Positions 40,728-47,870 of a DNA stretch of 64,000 bases are shown here, in pieces (position 1 is the first letter of the stretch; every line of letters begins with the position of its first letter). The notes under the pieces are model-generated. The model was not told where the DNA came from. It did not search any database and worked only from the letters and a program-made list of their open reading frames with translations. The stretch is taken from the NCBI RefSeq assembly GCF_014654205.1, contig NZ_BNAW01000025.1:1-64000 (forward strand). The letters are read 5' to 3'. Position numbers and translations under genes: made by a program. This DNA is from Amycolatopsis bullii (GTDB lineage: Bacteria > Actinomycetota > Actinomycetes > Mycobacteriales > Pseudonocardiaceae).

Positions 40728-41417
40728 GTGGCCGAGGTACTGGTGGTGGAGGACGACGCGGCGGTGCGGGAAGGCCTGCAGCTGGCCCTGCGCAGGCAGG
40801 GACACGTGGTGCGCACCGCGGAATCGGGCGAGCTCGGCATCGAGGTGCTCGTGCACCACCGGCCCGACATCGTCGTGCTCGACCTGATGCTGCCCGGCAT
40901 GGACGGCTTCGAGACCTGCCGCCGGATGCGGGCCTCCGGCCCGGTCCCGATCATCATGCTCACCGCGCGCAGCGACGACTTCGACGTCGTGGCCGGGCTC
41001 GAAGCGGGCGCCGACGACTACGTCGCCAAGCCGGTCGAGCCGCGGGTGCTGGACGCGCGGATTCGCGCCGTCCTGCGCCGCTCGGCCGCCGAGCGGCCGA
41101 GCGGTCCGGCCGCGCCCGAGGAACGCCACGGCGACCTCGTCATCGACCGGGCGGCGCTCGAGGTGACCAAACACGGCACGCCGGTGTCGCTCACCCCGAC
41201 CGAGCTCAAGCTGCTGCTGGAGCTCTCGCGCACCCCCGGGCGGGTGTACAGCCGCCAGCAGATCCTGTCCGCCGTCTGGGACCACGACTACCTCGGGGAC
41301 TCCCGGCTCGTCGACGCCTGCGTGCAGCGGCTGCGCGCGAAGATCGAGGACGTTCCGGCGAAGCCCGAGTACGTGCAGACGGTCCGGGGGTTCGGTTACC
41401 GGTTCGGCCGGTCGTGA
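40728..41417 (+). CDS. OmpR/PhoB-family response regulator
   Basis: 229 residues from GTG 40728; an ATG 30 nt upstream would add ten residues but overlaps the probable -10 (AATAAT, 6 nt before this GTG). The receiver domain has EDD, the phospho-acceptor Asp in VLDLMLPGMDG, and the Lys in VAKPVEPR. The winged HTH (about 130-225) includes LTPTELKLLLELSRTPGRVYSR in part and GFGYRFG at the end. It forms a two-component system with the kinase that overlaps its stop by 4 nt. Confidence 0.92.
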   Translation: MAEVLVVEDDAAVREGLQLALRRQGHVVRTAESGELGIEVLVHHRPDIVVLDLMLPGMDGFETCRRMRASGPVPIIMLTARSDDFDVVAGLEAGADDYVAKPVEPRVLDARIRAVLRRSAAERPSGPAAPEERHGDLVIDRAALEVTKHGTPVSLTPTELKLLLELSRTPGRVYSRQQILSAVWDHDYLGDSRLVDACVQRLRAKIEDVPAKPEYVQTVRGFGYRFGRS

Positions 41418-42823
41418 CGGCACCGCGGATCCGGTCCTGGCTCGCCGGGCTGCGGCCCCGGCTGGTGGCCGCCTTCGCGGTGATCATGATCCTCGGCGCC
41501 ACCACCGCGGCGGGCGTCAGCTACGTCTTCGCGCGCCGGGCCATCCTGGAAGGCGTCCAGGACCAGACGATGCTGAAGCTGCGGGACCAGATCGCCGCGT
41601 ACCTGCCGACCGTGTCGCTGCCGCCGACCCAGGCCACGCTCGACGGCTTCGCGACGGCGCTCAAGTCCAGCAACGCCCTGGTCGTCTACCAGGACCTGCA
41701 CGCGACCTCGGGCCTGTCGATCGACGACGTGCCGGGCGACCTGCGCCACGCCGTGGCCACCACCACCACCATCCAGTTCCAGCGCGTCGACGTCGCCGGC
41801 TACCCGCTGTTCTTCGTCGGCGTCCCGGTGCAGACCGGCAACGGCAAGCCGAGCGGCCTCGAGGTCTACGCGATGACGCGGCTGACCGATCAGCAGGAGG
41901 CGATCGACGAGCTGGCCCGCTACGCCATCTTGTTCTCGGCGCTGGCCCTGCCCTTCGCGGTCGGGGTCGCGCTGCTCGCCGCGCGGCAGGTGCTGCGGCC
42001 GGTGCGCGCGCTGAACACCGCGGCGAGCCAGCTCGGCCGCGGACGGCTGGACGTGCGGCTGCGCGCGAAGGGGTCCGACGAGCTCGCGCAGCTGGTCACG
42101 ACGTTCAACCACACCGCCGCCGAGCTGGAACGCACGGTCGGGACGCTGCGGGCGATGGAGGCCGACGCGCGGCGGTTCGTCGCCGACGTCTCCCACGAGC
42201 TGCGCACCCCGCTGGCGGCGATGAACGCGGTCACCGACGTCCTCGACGAGGACGCCGAGCAGCTGCCACCGGACACCGCGGTCGCGGCGCGGCTGGTGTC
42301 GGCCGAAACGCGGCGGCTCACCCGGCTGGTGCAGGACCTGATCGAGATCTCCCGGTTCGACGCCGGCCGGGCCGAACTGCGCCGCGAGGAGCTGGACGTC
42401 GCCGAGGCGATCACCGGCACCCTCGCCGCCCGCGGCTGGGAACCCGGGACCGACCTGGCCGCCGACCTGCCCGCCGGGATCACCGCGCGGCTCGACCGGC
42501 GGCGGCTCGACATCGTCGTCGCGAACCTGGTCGGCAACGCGCTGCGGCACGGGGCGCCGCCGGTCGAGGTGGTGCTTCGGGCCGACCGCGGTGACGTCGT
42601 GCTCACCGTCACCGACCACGGACCGGGGATCCCCGCCGACGTGCTGCCGAAGGTCTTCGACCGCTTCACCAAGGCCGACACCGCCCGCGCCCGGTCCGAG
42701 GGCAGCGGCCTCGGGCTGTCCATCGCGCGGGAGAACGCGCGGCTGCACGGCGGCGACATCGTCGCGGCGAACACCGGCACCGGCGCCCGGTTCGAGCTCC
42801 GCCTGCCCCGGGAGGCGTGGTGA
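41414..42823 (+). CDS. Membrane sensor histidine kinase
   Basis: 469 residues from GTG 41414. Two membrane helices (about 17-40 and 170-192) flank an extracytoplasmic sensor domain of ~130 residues. HAMP (about 195-245), HisKA with SHELRTPLAAM, and HATPase with NLVGNALRHG, TDHGPGIP and GSGLGLSI follow. Partner of the preceding regulator. The lipoprotein gene starts within its stop codon, a MtrB-LpqB-like arrangement. Confidence 0.93.
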   Translation: MTAPRIRSWLAGLRPRLVAAFAVIMILGATTAAGVSYVFARRAILEGVQDQTMLKLRDQIAAYLPTVSLPPTQATLDGFATALKSSNALVVYQDLHATSGLSIDDVPGDLRHAVATTTTIQFQRVDVAGYPLFFVGVPVQTGNGKPSGLEVYAMTRLTDQQEAIDELARYAILFSALALPFAVGVALLAARQVLRPVRALNTAASQLGRGRLDVRLRAKGSDELAQLVTTFNHTAAELERTVGTLRAMEADARRFVADVSHELRTPLAAMNAVTDVLDEDAEQLPPDTAVAARLVSAETRRLTRLVQDLIEISRFDAGRAELRREELDVAEAITGTLAARGWEPGTDLAADLPAGITARLDRRRLDIVVANLVGNALRHGAPPVEVVLRADRGDVVLTVTDHGPGIPADVLPKVFDRFTKADTARARSEGSGLGLSIARENARLHGGDIVAANTGTGARFELRLPREAW

Positions 42824-43305
42824 AGAAACTCGTCGTCCTCGCGGTGCTGCTGCTGGTGAGCGCGTGCGGGATCCAGCCGACGCCGGTGGTCCCGGCCGGC
42901 CCGGCACCGACCCTGCGGAACCCGGCGGCGGAGGGCCGCGGCACCGACCTCGTCCTCTACTTCGTCTTCGCCGACCGGGTGACCCCGGTGGTGCGGCCGT
43001 CTTCCGGGGTGGTGGGTGTCGAGTCCGCGCTGACCATGCTGCTCGACGGGCCGTCCCCCGGCGAGCGGGAGAACGGGTACACGACGGACCTCCCCCGTCT
43101 CTCCGGCACGATCTCCCTGAGCCCCGGCCCGCCGACGACGATCACCGTCCCGTTCCCGCTGCGGCCGCTCACCGGGGCCGGGGTCAACCAGCTGGTCTGC
43201 ACCGCGTTCGCGGCGCTGGCCGTCCAGGATCAGTACGTCATCGACGGCACCGTCGCCCTCGCCGGCCCGGACGAGCGGCTGCCGAACCAGACGTGCCAGG
43301 CCTGA
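42820..43305 (+). CDS. Lipoprotein with GerMN-like domain, third gene of the two-component operon
   Basis: 161 residues from GTG 42820 (GTGA overlap; an adjacent GTG at 42817 is possible). The lipobox LLVSACG at about residues 12-18 gives Cys as the lipid-modified residue. The rest, with SALTMLLDGPSPGERENGY, resembles the GerMN region that is also found in LpqB. In MtrAB systems LpqB modulates the kinase at the membrane; this shorter protein may do so here (inference). It ends the operon. Confidence 0.83.
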   Translation: MKKLVVLAVLLLVSACGIQPTPVVPAGPAPTLRNPAAEGRGTDLVLYFVFADRVTPVVRPSSGVVGVESALTMLLDGPSPGERENGYTTDLPRLSGTISLSPGPPTTITVPFPLRPLTGAGVNQLVCTAFAALAVQDQYVIDGTVALAGPDERLPNQTCQA

Positions 43306-43335
43306 GCGCCGATGTCGACATGACGGCTTGGCGTC

Positions 43336-43926
43336 TCAGCCGGGGTAGGGCCGCGCCGCCCTGGCCTCGGCCAGCGACCGGGCCCACCAGCCCAGCTGGT
43401 CGAGCAGCGCCTTCGCCGCGACCCCCGCCGCGGCGTCGTGCGGCACGCCGTCGGCCCCGAACCGCGCCTGGGCGCCGTGGAAGCTGACGGTCTCGCGGAT
43501 GGTCACCGCGTGCAGCTCCGCGAAGACCGCGCGCAGGTGCTCGACCGCGCGCAGCCCGCCCGAAATCCCGCCGTAGGACACGAACGCGACCGGCTTGGCC
43601 CGCCACTCGGCCCGGTGCCAGTCGATGGCGTTCTTGAGCGAAGCGGGGTAACTGTGGTTGTACTCCGGGGTGACCACGACGAAGGCGTCGGCGGCTTCGA
43701 GCCGCGGAGCCACCTTCGCGATCTCGGCGACGACCGCCGCGGACGGCGCGGCACCGAAGGCCGGCATGGCGAGCGGGAGGTCGGGCTCGGCGAGGTCGAC
43801 GACGTCGGCTTCGAAGCCGCCGTGCTCGTCCGCGACCGCCGCGAGCCAGTCCGCCACCACCGGCCCGAACCGTCCTTCCCGGACACTTCCGACGATCACC
43901 GCGACCCGGATCGGCGCTTCCGGCAC
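43336..43926 (-). CDS. NADPH-dependent FMN reductase
   Basis: 196 residues from GTG 43926, with AAGGAGG upstream. IRVAVIVGSVREGRFG is the flavodoxin-like phosphate loop and VVTPEYNHSYPASLKNAIDW the signature of the family (quoted in part: TPEYNHSYPASLKN). It reduces FMN or quinones with NADPH. It is divergent from soxR, and a SoxR box lies in the gap, so it is a probable SoxR target, as flavin reductase genes are in Streptomyces. Confidence 0.92.
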   Translation of the reverse strand: MPEAPIRVAVIVGSVREGRFGPVVADWLAAVADEHGGFEADVVDLAEPDLPLAMPAFGAAPSAAVVAEIAKVAPRLEAADAFVVVTPEYNHSYPASLKNAIDWHRAEWRAKPVAFVSYGGISGGLRAVEHLRAVFAELHAVTIRETVSFHGAQARFGADGVPHDAAAGVAAKALLDQLGWWARSLAEARAARPYPG

Positions 43927-43974
43927 ACTTCCTCCTTGACACGCAGGCATTGTTGCTCTCGCACCAAGGATGGA

Positions 43975-43994
43975 ACTTCAAGTTCCCTTGAAGT
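43975..43994. promoter_or_regulatory. SoxR box
   Basis: ACTTCAAG-N4-CTTGAAGT, a perfect 20-bp inverted repeat, lies between the divergent flavin reductase and soxR genes. It is the spacing and core (TCAAG/CTTGA) expected of SoxR-family sites. Confidence 0.85.
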
Positions 43995-44024
43995 CAAGCG
44001 TGCCGCTGTGGTTGGCTGGGCGCC

Positions 44025-44495
44025 ATGGTGAACGCCACCCTCCCCGACCTGACGGTCGGCGAACTCGCCCGGCGCAGCGGAGTCCCCGCGTCGGCCTTGC
44101 GCTTCTACGAGGACGAAGGCCTCATCCGCAGCCGCCGCACCGCGGGCAACCAGCGGCGCTACCGCCGCGACACGCTGCGGCGGGTGACGTTCATCCGGAT
44201 GTCCCAGCGGGTCGGGATGCCGCTGTCGAAGATCCGGGAGGTGCTGGGCCTGCTCTCCGACGACCGCACGCCCACCCGCGCCGACTGGGCGCGGATCTCC
44301 CGCTGCTGGCAGGACGACCTGAACGCGCGGATCCGGCAGATGGAACAGCTGCGCGACCAGCTCGACGACTGCATCGGCTGCGGCTGCATGTCACTGGCCA
44401 AGTGCCGGCTGGCGAACCCCGGCGACCGGCTCGGCGCCGACGGCCCGGGGCCGCGGCGCCTCGCCGACCACCGCGGGGGCGGCTACGAGGACTGA
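44025..44495 (+). CDS. soxR: Redox-sensitive MerR-family activator SoxR
   Basis: 156 residues from ATG 44025. The MerR HTH is at the N-terminus (LTVGELARRSGVPASALRFY), a dimerisation helix follows, and the [2Fe-2S] cysteines are in CIGCGCMSLAKC near residues 114-126, spaced as in SoxR. Oxidation by redox-active compounds converts it to an activator. In actinobacteria it typically controls a few efflux and reductase genes. The last 13 nt overlap the convergent DinB gene. The C-terminus is slightly extended. Confidence 0.94.
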   Translation: MVNATLPDLTVGELARRSGVPASALRFYEDEGLIRSRRTAGNQRRYRRDTLRRVTFIRMSQRVGMPLSKIREVLGLLSDDRTPTRADWARISRCWQDDLNARIRQMEQLRDQLDDCIGCGCMSLAKCRLANPGDRLGADGPGPRRLADHRGGGYED

Positions 44496-44998
44496 CGCTC
44501 CAGCAGGCCGCGCAGGTACATCGCCTGCCCGGCGTGCTGGATGTCGTCGTCGAGGACGCTGATCAGGCGCACGCCCAGGGACACCGGCGGGTCCCAGGCC
44601 TCGTCGACGATCCGGTCGAGGTCCTTCTCGCCGAGCCCCTCGAGGTACCGGACGGTCTGCTCGTGCACCGCGTCGTAGTAGCCGGTGAGCAGGGCCGGGT
44701 CGTCGACCCGGACCGCTTCCACGTCGGCCGGGCGGTGGCCGTAGCCGGTGTCACCGGCCGGGAACGGGAGGCCGAACCGGGTCAGCCAGTCCTGGCCGGT
44801 CCACACCTGCTCGGTCCCGGCCACGTCGGCGACGTGGTCGTCCTGGACCCGCGTCAGGTGCCACACCAGCCAGGCGATCGAGTTGGCCCCGTCGTCCGGC
44901 CGGGTCCCGAGCTGCTCCGCGGTGAGCCCCTCCACCGCCGTGCGCACCGTGCCCTGGACCCGGCTGAACCCCTCGACGAGCAATTCGGCCACATTCAT
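44483..44998 (-). CDS. DinB superfamily protein (DUF664)
   Basis: 171 residues from ATG 44998. The four-helix DinB fold is indicated by LVWHLTRVQDDHVAD and DDDIQHAGQAMYLRGLL; His residues in these segments (about 47, 54 and 157) form the usual metal triad. DUF664 proteins in actinobacteria are often mycothiol-dependent transferases. A metal-dependent thiol transferase is plausible but not shown. Overlaps the 3' end of soxR by 13 nt. Confidence 0.86.
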   Translation of the reverse strand: MNVAELLVEGFSRVQGTVRTAVEGLTAEQLGTRPDDGANSIAWLVWHLTRVQDDHVADVAGTEQVWTGQDWLTRFGLPFPAGDTGYGHRPADVEAVRVDDPALLTGYYDAVHEQTVRYLEGLGEKDLDRIVDEAWDPPVSLGVRLISVLDDDIQHAGQAMYLRGLLERQSS

Positions 44999-45071
44999 TT
45001 CCGGCTGCCTCCCGTTGCCGACGCGTTTCCCGGCGTGCTACCCGATCATGCCCGCCGGCAACCGGGATCCG

Positions 45072-45686
45072 CTACCGCGGCAGCAGCTGGTCGAAGAACG
45101 AGCGGTAGCGGCGCAGCGCGATCCGCAGCTCCTCGGTGGCCGGTTCGCCCTGCTGCCACTGGGATTCCAGCTCGCTCTTGTGCTCGGCGAAGGTGGTGGC
45201 CAGCGCGCTGATCACGGCGGCGACGAGCTCGTCGGCCTGCTGGACCGCCTGCTTCGGGTCGTCGACGAAGCCGGTCTGGACGTTCTGCCAGCGGTCGCGG
45301 AACCCGGTGACCTTCTCCTCGTCGATCAGCGCCGGCGTCTCCACGTCGTCCGACGCCGCGGGCGTCTCGACGTCCCCGCCCGATGCGGCGGGCGTCTCGA
45401 CGTCGCCACCGGATTCGGCGGGCGCTTCCACGTCGCCGCCCGATTCCTCGGGAGCAGTGGTGTCGTGGTGCCCGGCGGAGGCCAGGTCGGCGGTGCTCAG
45501 GTTCTGGTCGTCACCGGCCGTGCCCGGCTCGCGGAAGTCGGCCCGATCCTGGCCGGGGACGCCGGCGGTGCTGTCGTCGCGGTAGTCACCGCTGTCGTCC
45601 CGGTAGTCCCCGGTTTCGCGGACGTCCTCACGCCCGGTCAGGTCCCGGTCGTCCTCGGCGTCGTGCCGCGTCAGGTGATCGGTCAT
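45072..45686 (-). CDS. Acidic repeat protein, paralogue of the upstream gene
   Basis: 204 residues from ATG 45686, with GGAGGACG upstream; the start is 2 nt after the stop of the preceding gene. The N-terminal ~115 residues are acidic and low-complexity, with GDYRDDS twice and about four copies of a GGDVETPAAS-like unit. The C-terminal ~80 residues (WQNVQTGFVDDP to LRRYRSFFDQLL) repeat the domain pattern of the upstream protein. No membrane segment. Function unknown; a soluble partner is likely. Confidence 0.8.
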   Translation of the reverse strand: MTDHLTRHDAEDDRDLTGREDVRETGDYRDDSGDYRDDSTAGVPGQDRADFREPGTAGDDQNLSTADLASAGHHDTTAPEESGGDVEAPAESGGDVETPAASGGDVETPAASDDVETPALIDEEKVTGFRDRWQNVQTGFVDDPKQAVQQADELVAAVISALATTFAEHKSELESQWQQGEPATEELRIALRRYRSFFDQLLPR

Positions 45687-45688
45687 GG

Positions 45689-46390
45689 TCAACGTCCTCC
45701 ATTCGACTCGGTCCGCGGGCTCGCGGACGCCTGGCGCTCGGTCACGTGACGGTCCGTCTCGTGCCGGTCGGTGTCGTGCCGGTCGGTGTCCCGTCGCTCG
45801 GTGCGGTCGTGGTCGTGACCGTTCCGGCGCTCGTGGTGGTCGTGGTCGTGCCGGTCGTCGTCGGCACCGTCGGTCAGCAGGTCCTCGAACACGGTGCGGT
45901 AGCGCACCATCGCGTCCCGCAGGTCCTCAGTGGACGCACCGTCGCGCTTCTGCTGCGTGGTGTGCGCAGCCCGGTAGTGCTCGAGGGTTTTGGCGTGCCG
46001 CACGGAAAGGTCGGCCACCTGCTGCTCGTAGCCCTCGGTCGGGTACCCGCGCTCGGCCATCAGCGAGTTCAGCAGCTGCTCGGCCTCCCCGACCGCGGCG
46101 GACGGCTGGTCGACGAACTTTTCCTGCACCTGGGCCCATTCCCGGGTGTAGCGCTCGCGCGCCGACGCCGAAAGCGGCCGGATGTCGAGCTCCTTGTGCC
46201 GGCGTTCCCGCTCGGCGAGCTCGCGCTGCGCGGCACGGGGGCTGTCCTTCTCCGCGACCGTGCGGTCGTATTCCGGACCGAACCGCTGCTGCAGCCGTTT
46301 CCGTTGCATCTCCTGCGTCACCAGCCAGATCACGGCGCCGAGCACCGCGACGGCCACGACGACGATCAAGACGATCAGCCATGTGGGCAT
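45689..46390 (-). CDS. Membrane-anchored protein with His/Asp-rich tail
   Basis: 233 residues from ATG 46390 with AAGGAGTT upstream. A single N-terminal membrane helix (about 3-25) is followed by a charged helical region and a domain (about 85-175) with WAQVQEKFVDQPSAAVGEAEQLL and AMVRYRTVFEDLL. The tail (about 178-225) is a run of HDHDH/DTDRH/ETDRH repeats that could bind metal. The domain recurs in the next gene. Widespread as an uncharacterised protein in actinobacteria, as far as I recall. Function unknown. Confidence 0.8.
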   Translation of the reverse strand: MPTWLIVLIVVVAVAVLGAVIWLVTQEMQRKRLQQRFGPEYDRTVAEKDSPRAAQRELAERERRHKELDIRPLSASARERYTREWAQVQEKFVDQPSAAVGEAEQLLNSLMAERGYPTEGYEQQVADLSVRHAKTLEHYRAAHTTQQKRDGASTEDLRDAMVRYRTVFEDLLTDGADDDRHDHDHHERRNGHDHDRTERRDTDRHDTDRHETDRHVTERQASASPRTESNGGR

Positions 46391-46573
46391 CGCTCAAACT
46401 CCTTCAAGGATGTCAAGCCCCCGATGCGAACGGTGTGCCCGGATTAGCTCGGCCGAAAACGGGAAGGGGACGCCTGACCTCGGGATTCGGCCGTCCGGCG
46501 GCGTGGATACGGCCGGATGCCCCCGCCCCGCGACGGGGAGGTGACGCCGATGACACTGCGTGGCTAGCATCGT

Positions 46574-46583
46574 TATCGCGATA
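46574..46583. promoter_or_regulatory. Short palindrome in the SDR promoter region
   Basis: TATCGCGATA at 46574-46583 is flanked by two ATCGTT boxes in an AT-rich patch about 50 nt before the SDR start. It could be a repressor site, but no regulator gene is adjacent. Confidence 0.35.
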
Positions 46584-46633
46584 GTAGTATCGTTGTTAAC
46601 AGACCGAGGGAAACGAACCGGAAGAAGGAACCG

Positions 46634-47377
46634 ATGAGCACGCCCACCGAAACCCGTGTCGCGATCGTCACCGGCGGCTCGCGCGGCATCGGCCGCCAGG
46701 TCGCCGAGCGTCTCGCCGCCGACGGCATGGCGGTCGTCGTCAACTACGCCGGCAACGAGAAGGAGGCCGCGGCCGCCGTCGACGCCATCACCGCGCGGGG
46801 TGGCCGGGCGATCGCCGTCCGCGCCGACGTGGCCGACCCGGCCGCGGTCGCGGAGCTGTTCGACACGGCGGAACGCACGTACGGCGGCGTGGACGTCGTC
46901 GCCCACCTCGCCGGCGTGATGAACCCGCCGACTCCGATCGCCGACACCGACTTCGACGTCCTCGACCGCGTGCACCGCACCAACATCCGCGGCACGTTCG
47001 CGGTGGCCCAGCAGGCCGCGCGCCGGGTGCGCGACGGCGGCGCGGTGATCACCACCTCGACGTCGGTGCTCGGGCTGAACCTGCCCGGCTACGGCATCTA
47101 CAACGCGACGAAGGGCGCGGTCGAGGCGATCACCATGATCCTGGCGCGCGAGCTGCGCGGCCGCGACATCACCGTGAACACCGTCGCGCCCGGCCCGACC
47201 GCGACCGCGCTCTTCCTCGACGGCAAGGACGAGGAGACGATCGAGCGGATGGCCAAGCAGCCGCCGCTGGAGCGGCTCGGGCAGCCGGAGGACATCGCCG
47301 AGGTCGTCTCGTTCCTCGCCGGCCCGGCGCGCTGGGTGAACGGCCAGGTGCTGCGCGCCAACGGCGGCATCGTCTAA
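46634..47377 (+). CDS. SDR family oxidoreductase (FabG-like)
   Basis: 247 residues from ATG 46634 with GAAGAAGGAACC upstream. TGGSRGIG binds NAD(P), and the catalytic residues are Ser in TTSTSVLG and YxxxK in YNATK. NAGV is replaced by HLAGVMN, an unusual variant of the NNAG motif. Length is typical. It should reduce a carbonyl; substrate unknown. The stop shares CTAA with the convergent DUF6314 gene. Confidence 0.9.
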   Translation: MSTPTETRVAIVTGGSRGIGRQVAERLAADGMAVVVNYAGNEKEAAAAVDAITARGGRAIAVRADVADPAAVAELFDTAERTYGGVDVVAHLAGVMNPPTPIADTDFDVLDRVHRTNIRGTFAVAQQAARRVRDGGAVITTSTSVLGLNLPGYGIYNATKGAVEAITMILARELRGRDITVNTVAPGPTATALFLDGKDEETIERMAKQPPLERLGQPEDIAEVVSFLAGPARWVNGQVLRANGGIV

Positions 47378-47811
47378 CGACTGAACCGGCTGACGATCAC
47401 GTGGTCCTTCGCCGGCCCGCGCACCGCCCACTCCTGCCGCCACCGCGCGGCGCCGGTCACGCGGTATTCGCCGCGGTACAGGTCCGCGCGGCAGGGGTGA
47501 TCCGCCGTCCAGCGGCCTTCGCGCAGGTCGAGGTCGTGGAAGAAGCCGCCGTGGTCGAAGTGGACCGACGCGCGGCCGGGGCCCGCCGGGCGGTAGTGCA
47601 GGGTCCGGGTGACCGGTCCGAGGTGGCCGCCGAGCCGCAGCACGCCCTCTTCGTGGTAGACGAGGACGCCCCCGGTCTCGGTGAAGGTGGCTTCCCCGGT
47701 CACCTCGCCGGCGGGCTCGCCGTCCGCGGTGCGGATTTCCCGGTCGAGCCGCCACGTGCCGCCGAAATACGCGGCGAGGTCGGGAACGGGCCAGTACTGC
47801 ACCCGGCCCAT
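47374..47811 (-). CDS. DUF6314 family protein
   Basis: 145 residues from ATG 47811. DLAAYFGGTWRLDREI and the series of beta strands with GPGRASVHFDHGGFFHDLDL fit the DUF6314 lipocalin-like family of unknown function. No signal peptide, so cytosolic. Its stop overlaps that of the SDR gene by 4 nt, and it is divergent from recQ by 59 nt. Confidence 0.8.
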   Translation of the reverse strand: MGRVQYWPVPDLAAYFGGTWRLDREIRTADGEPAGEVTGEATFTETGGVLVYHEEGVLRLGGHLGPVTRTLHYRPAGPGRASVHFDHGGFFHDLDLREGRWTADHPCRADLYRGEYRVTGAARWRQEWAVRGPAKDHVIVSRFSR

Positions 47812-47841
47812 TCTGCCACCCGCGGCGGGGCGGCCCGGAAC

Positions 47842-47863
47842 TGTCGGACCCCCGCTCTATAGT
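47842..47863 (+). promoter_or_regulatory. RecA-NDp/PafBC-type promoter of recQ
   Basis: TGTCGGAC (47842-47849), 8-nt spacer, TATAGT (47858-47863), then 7 nt to the GTG start. This fits the LexA-independent DNA-damage promoter pattern tTGTCRGTG-N8-TANNNT with a changed seventh position, and predicts a leaderless recQ mRNA. Confidence 0.7.
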
Positions 47864-47870
47864 CGGGCGG

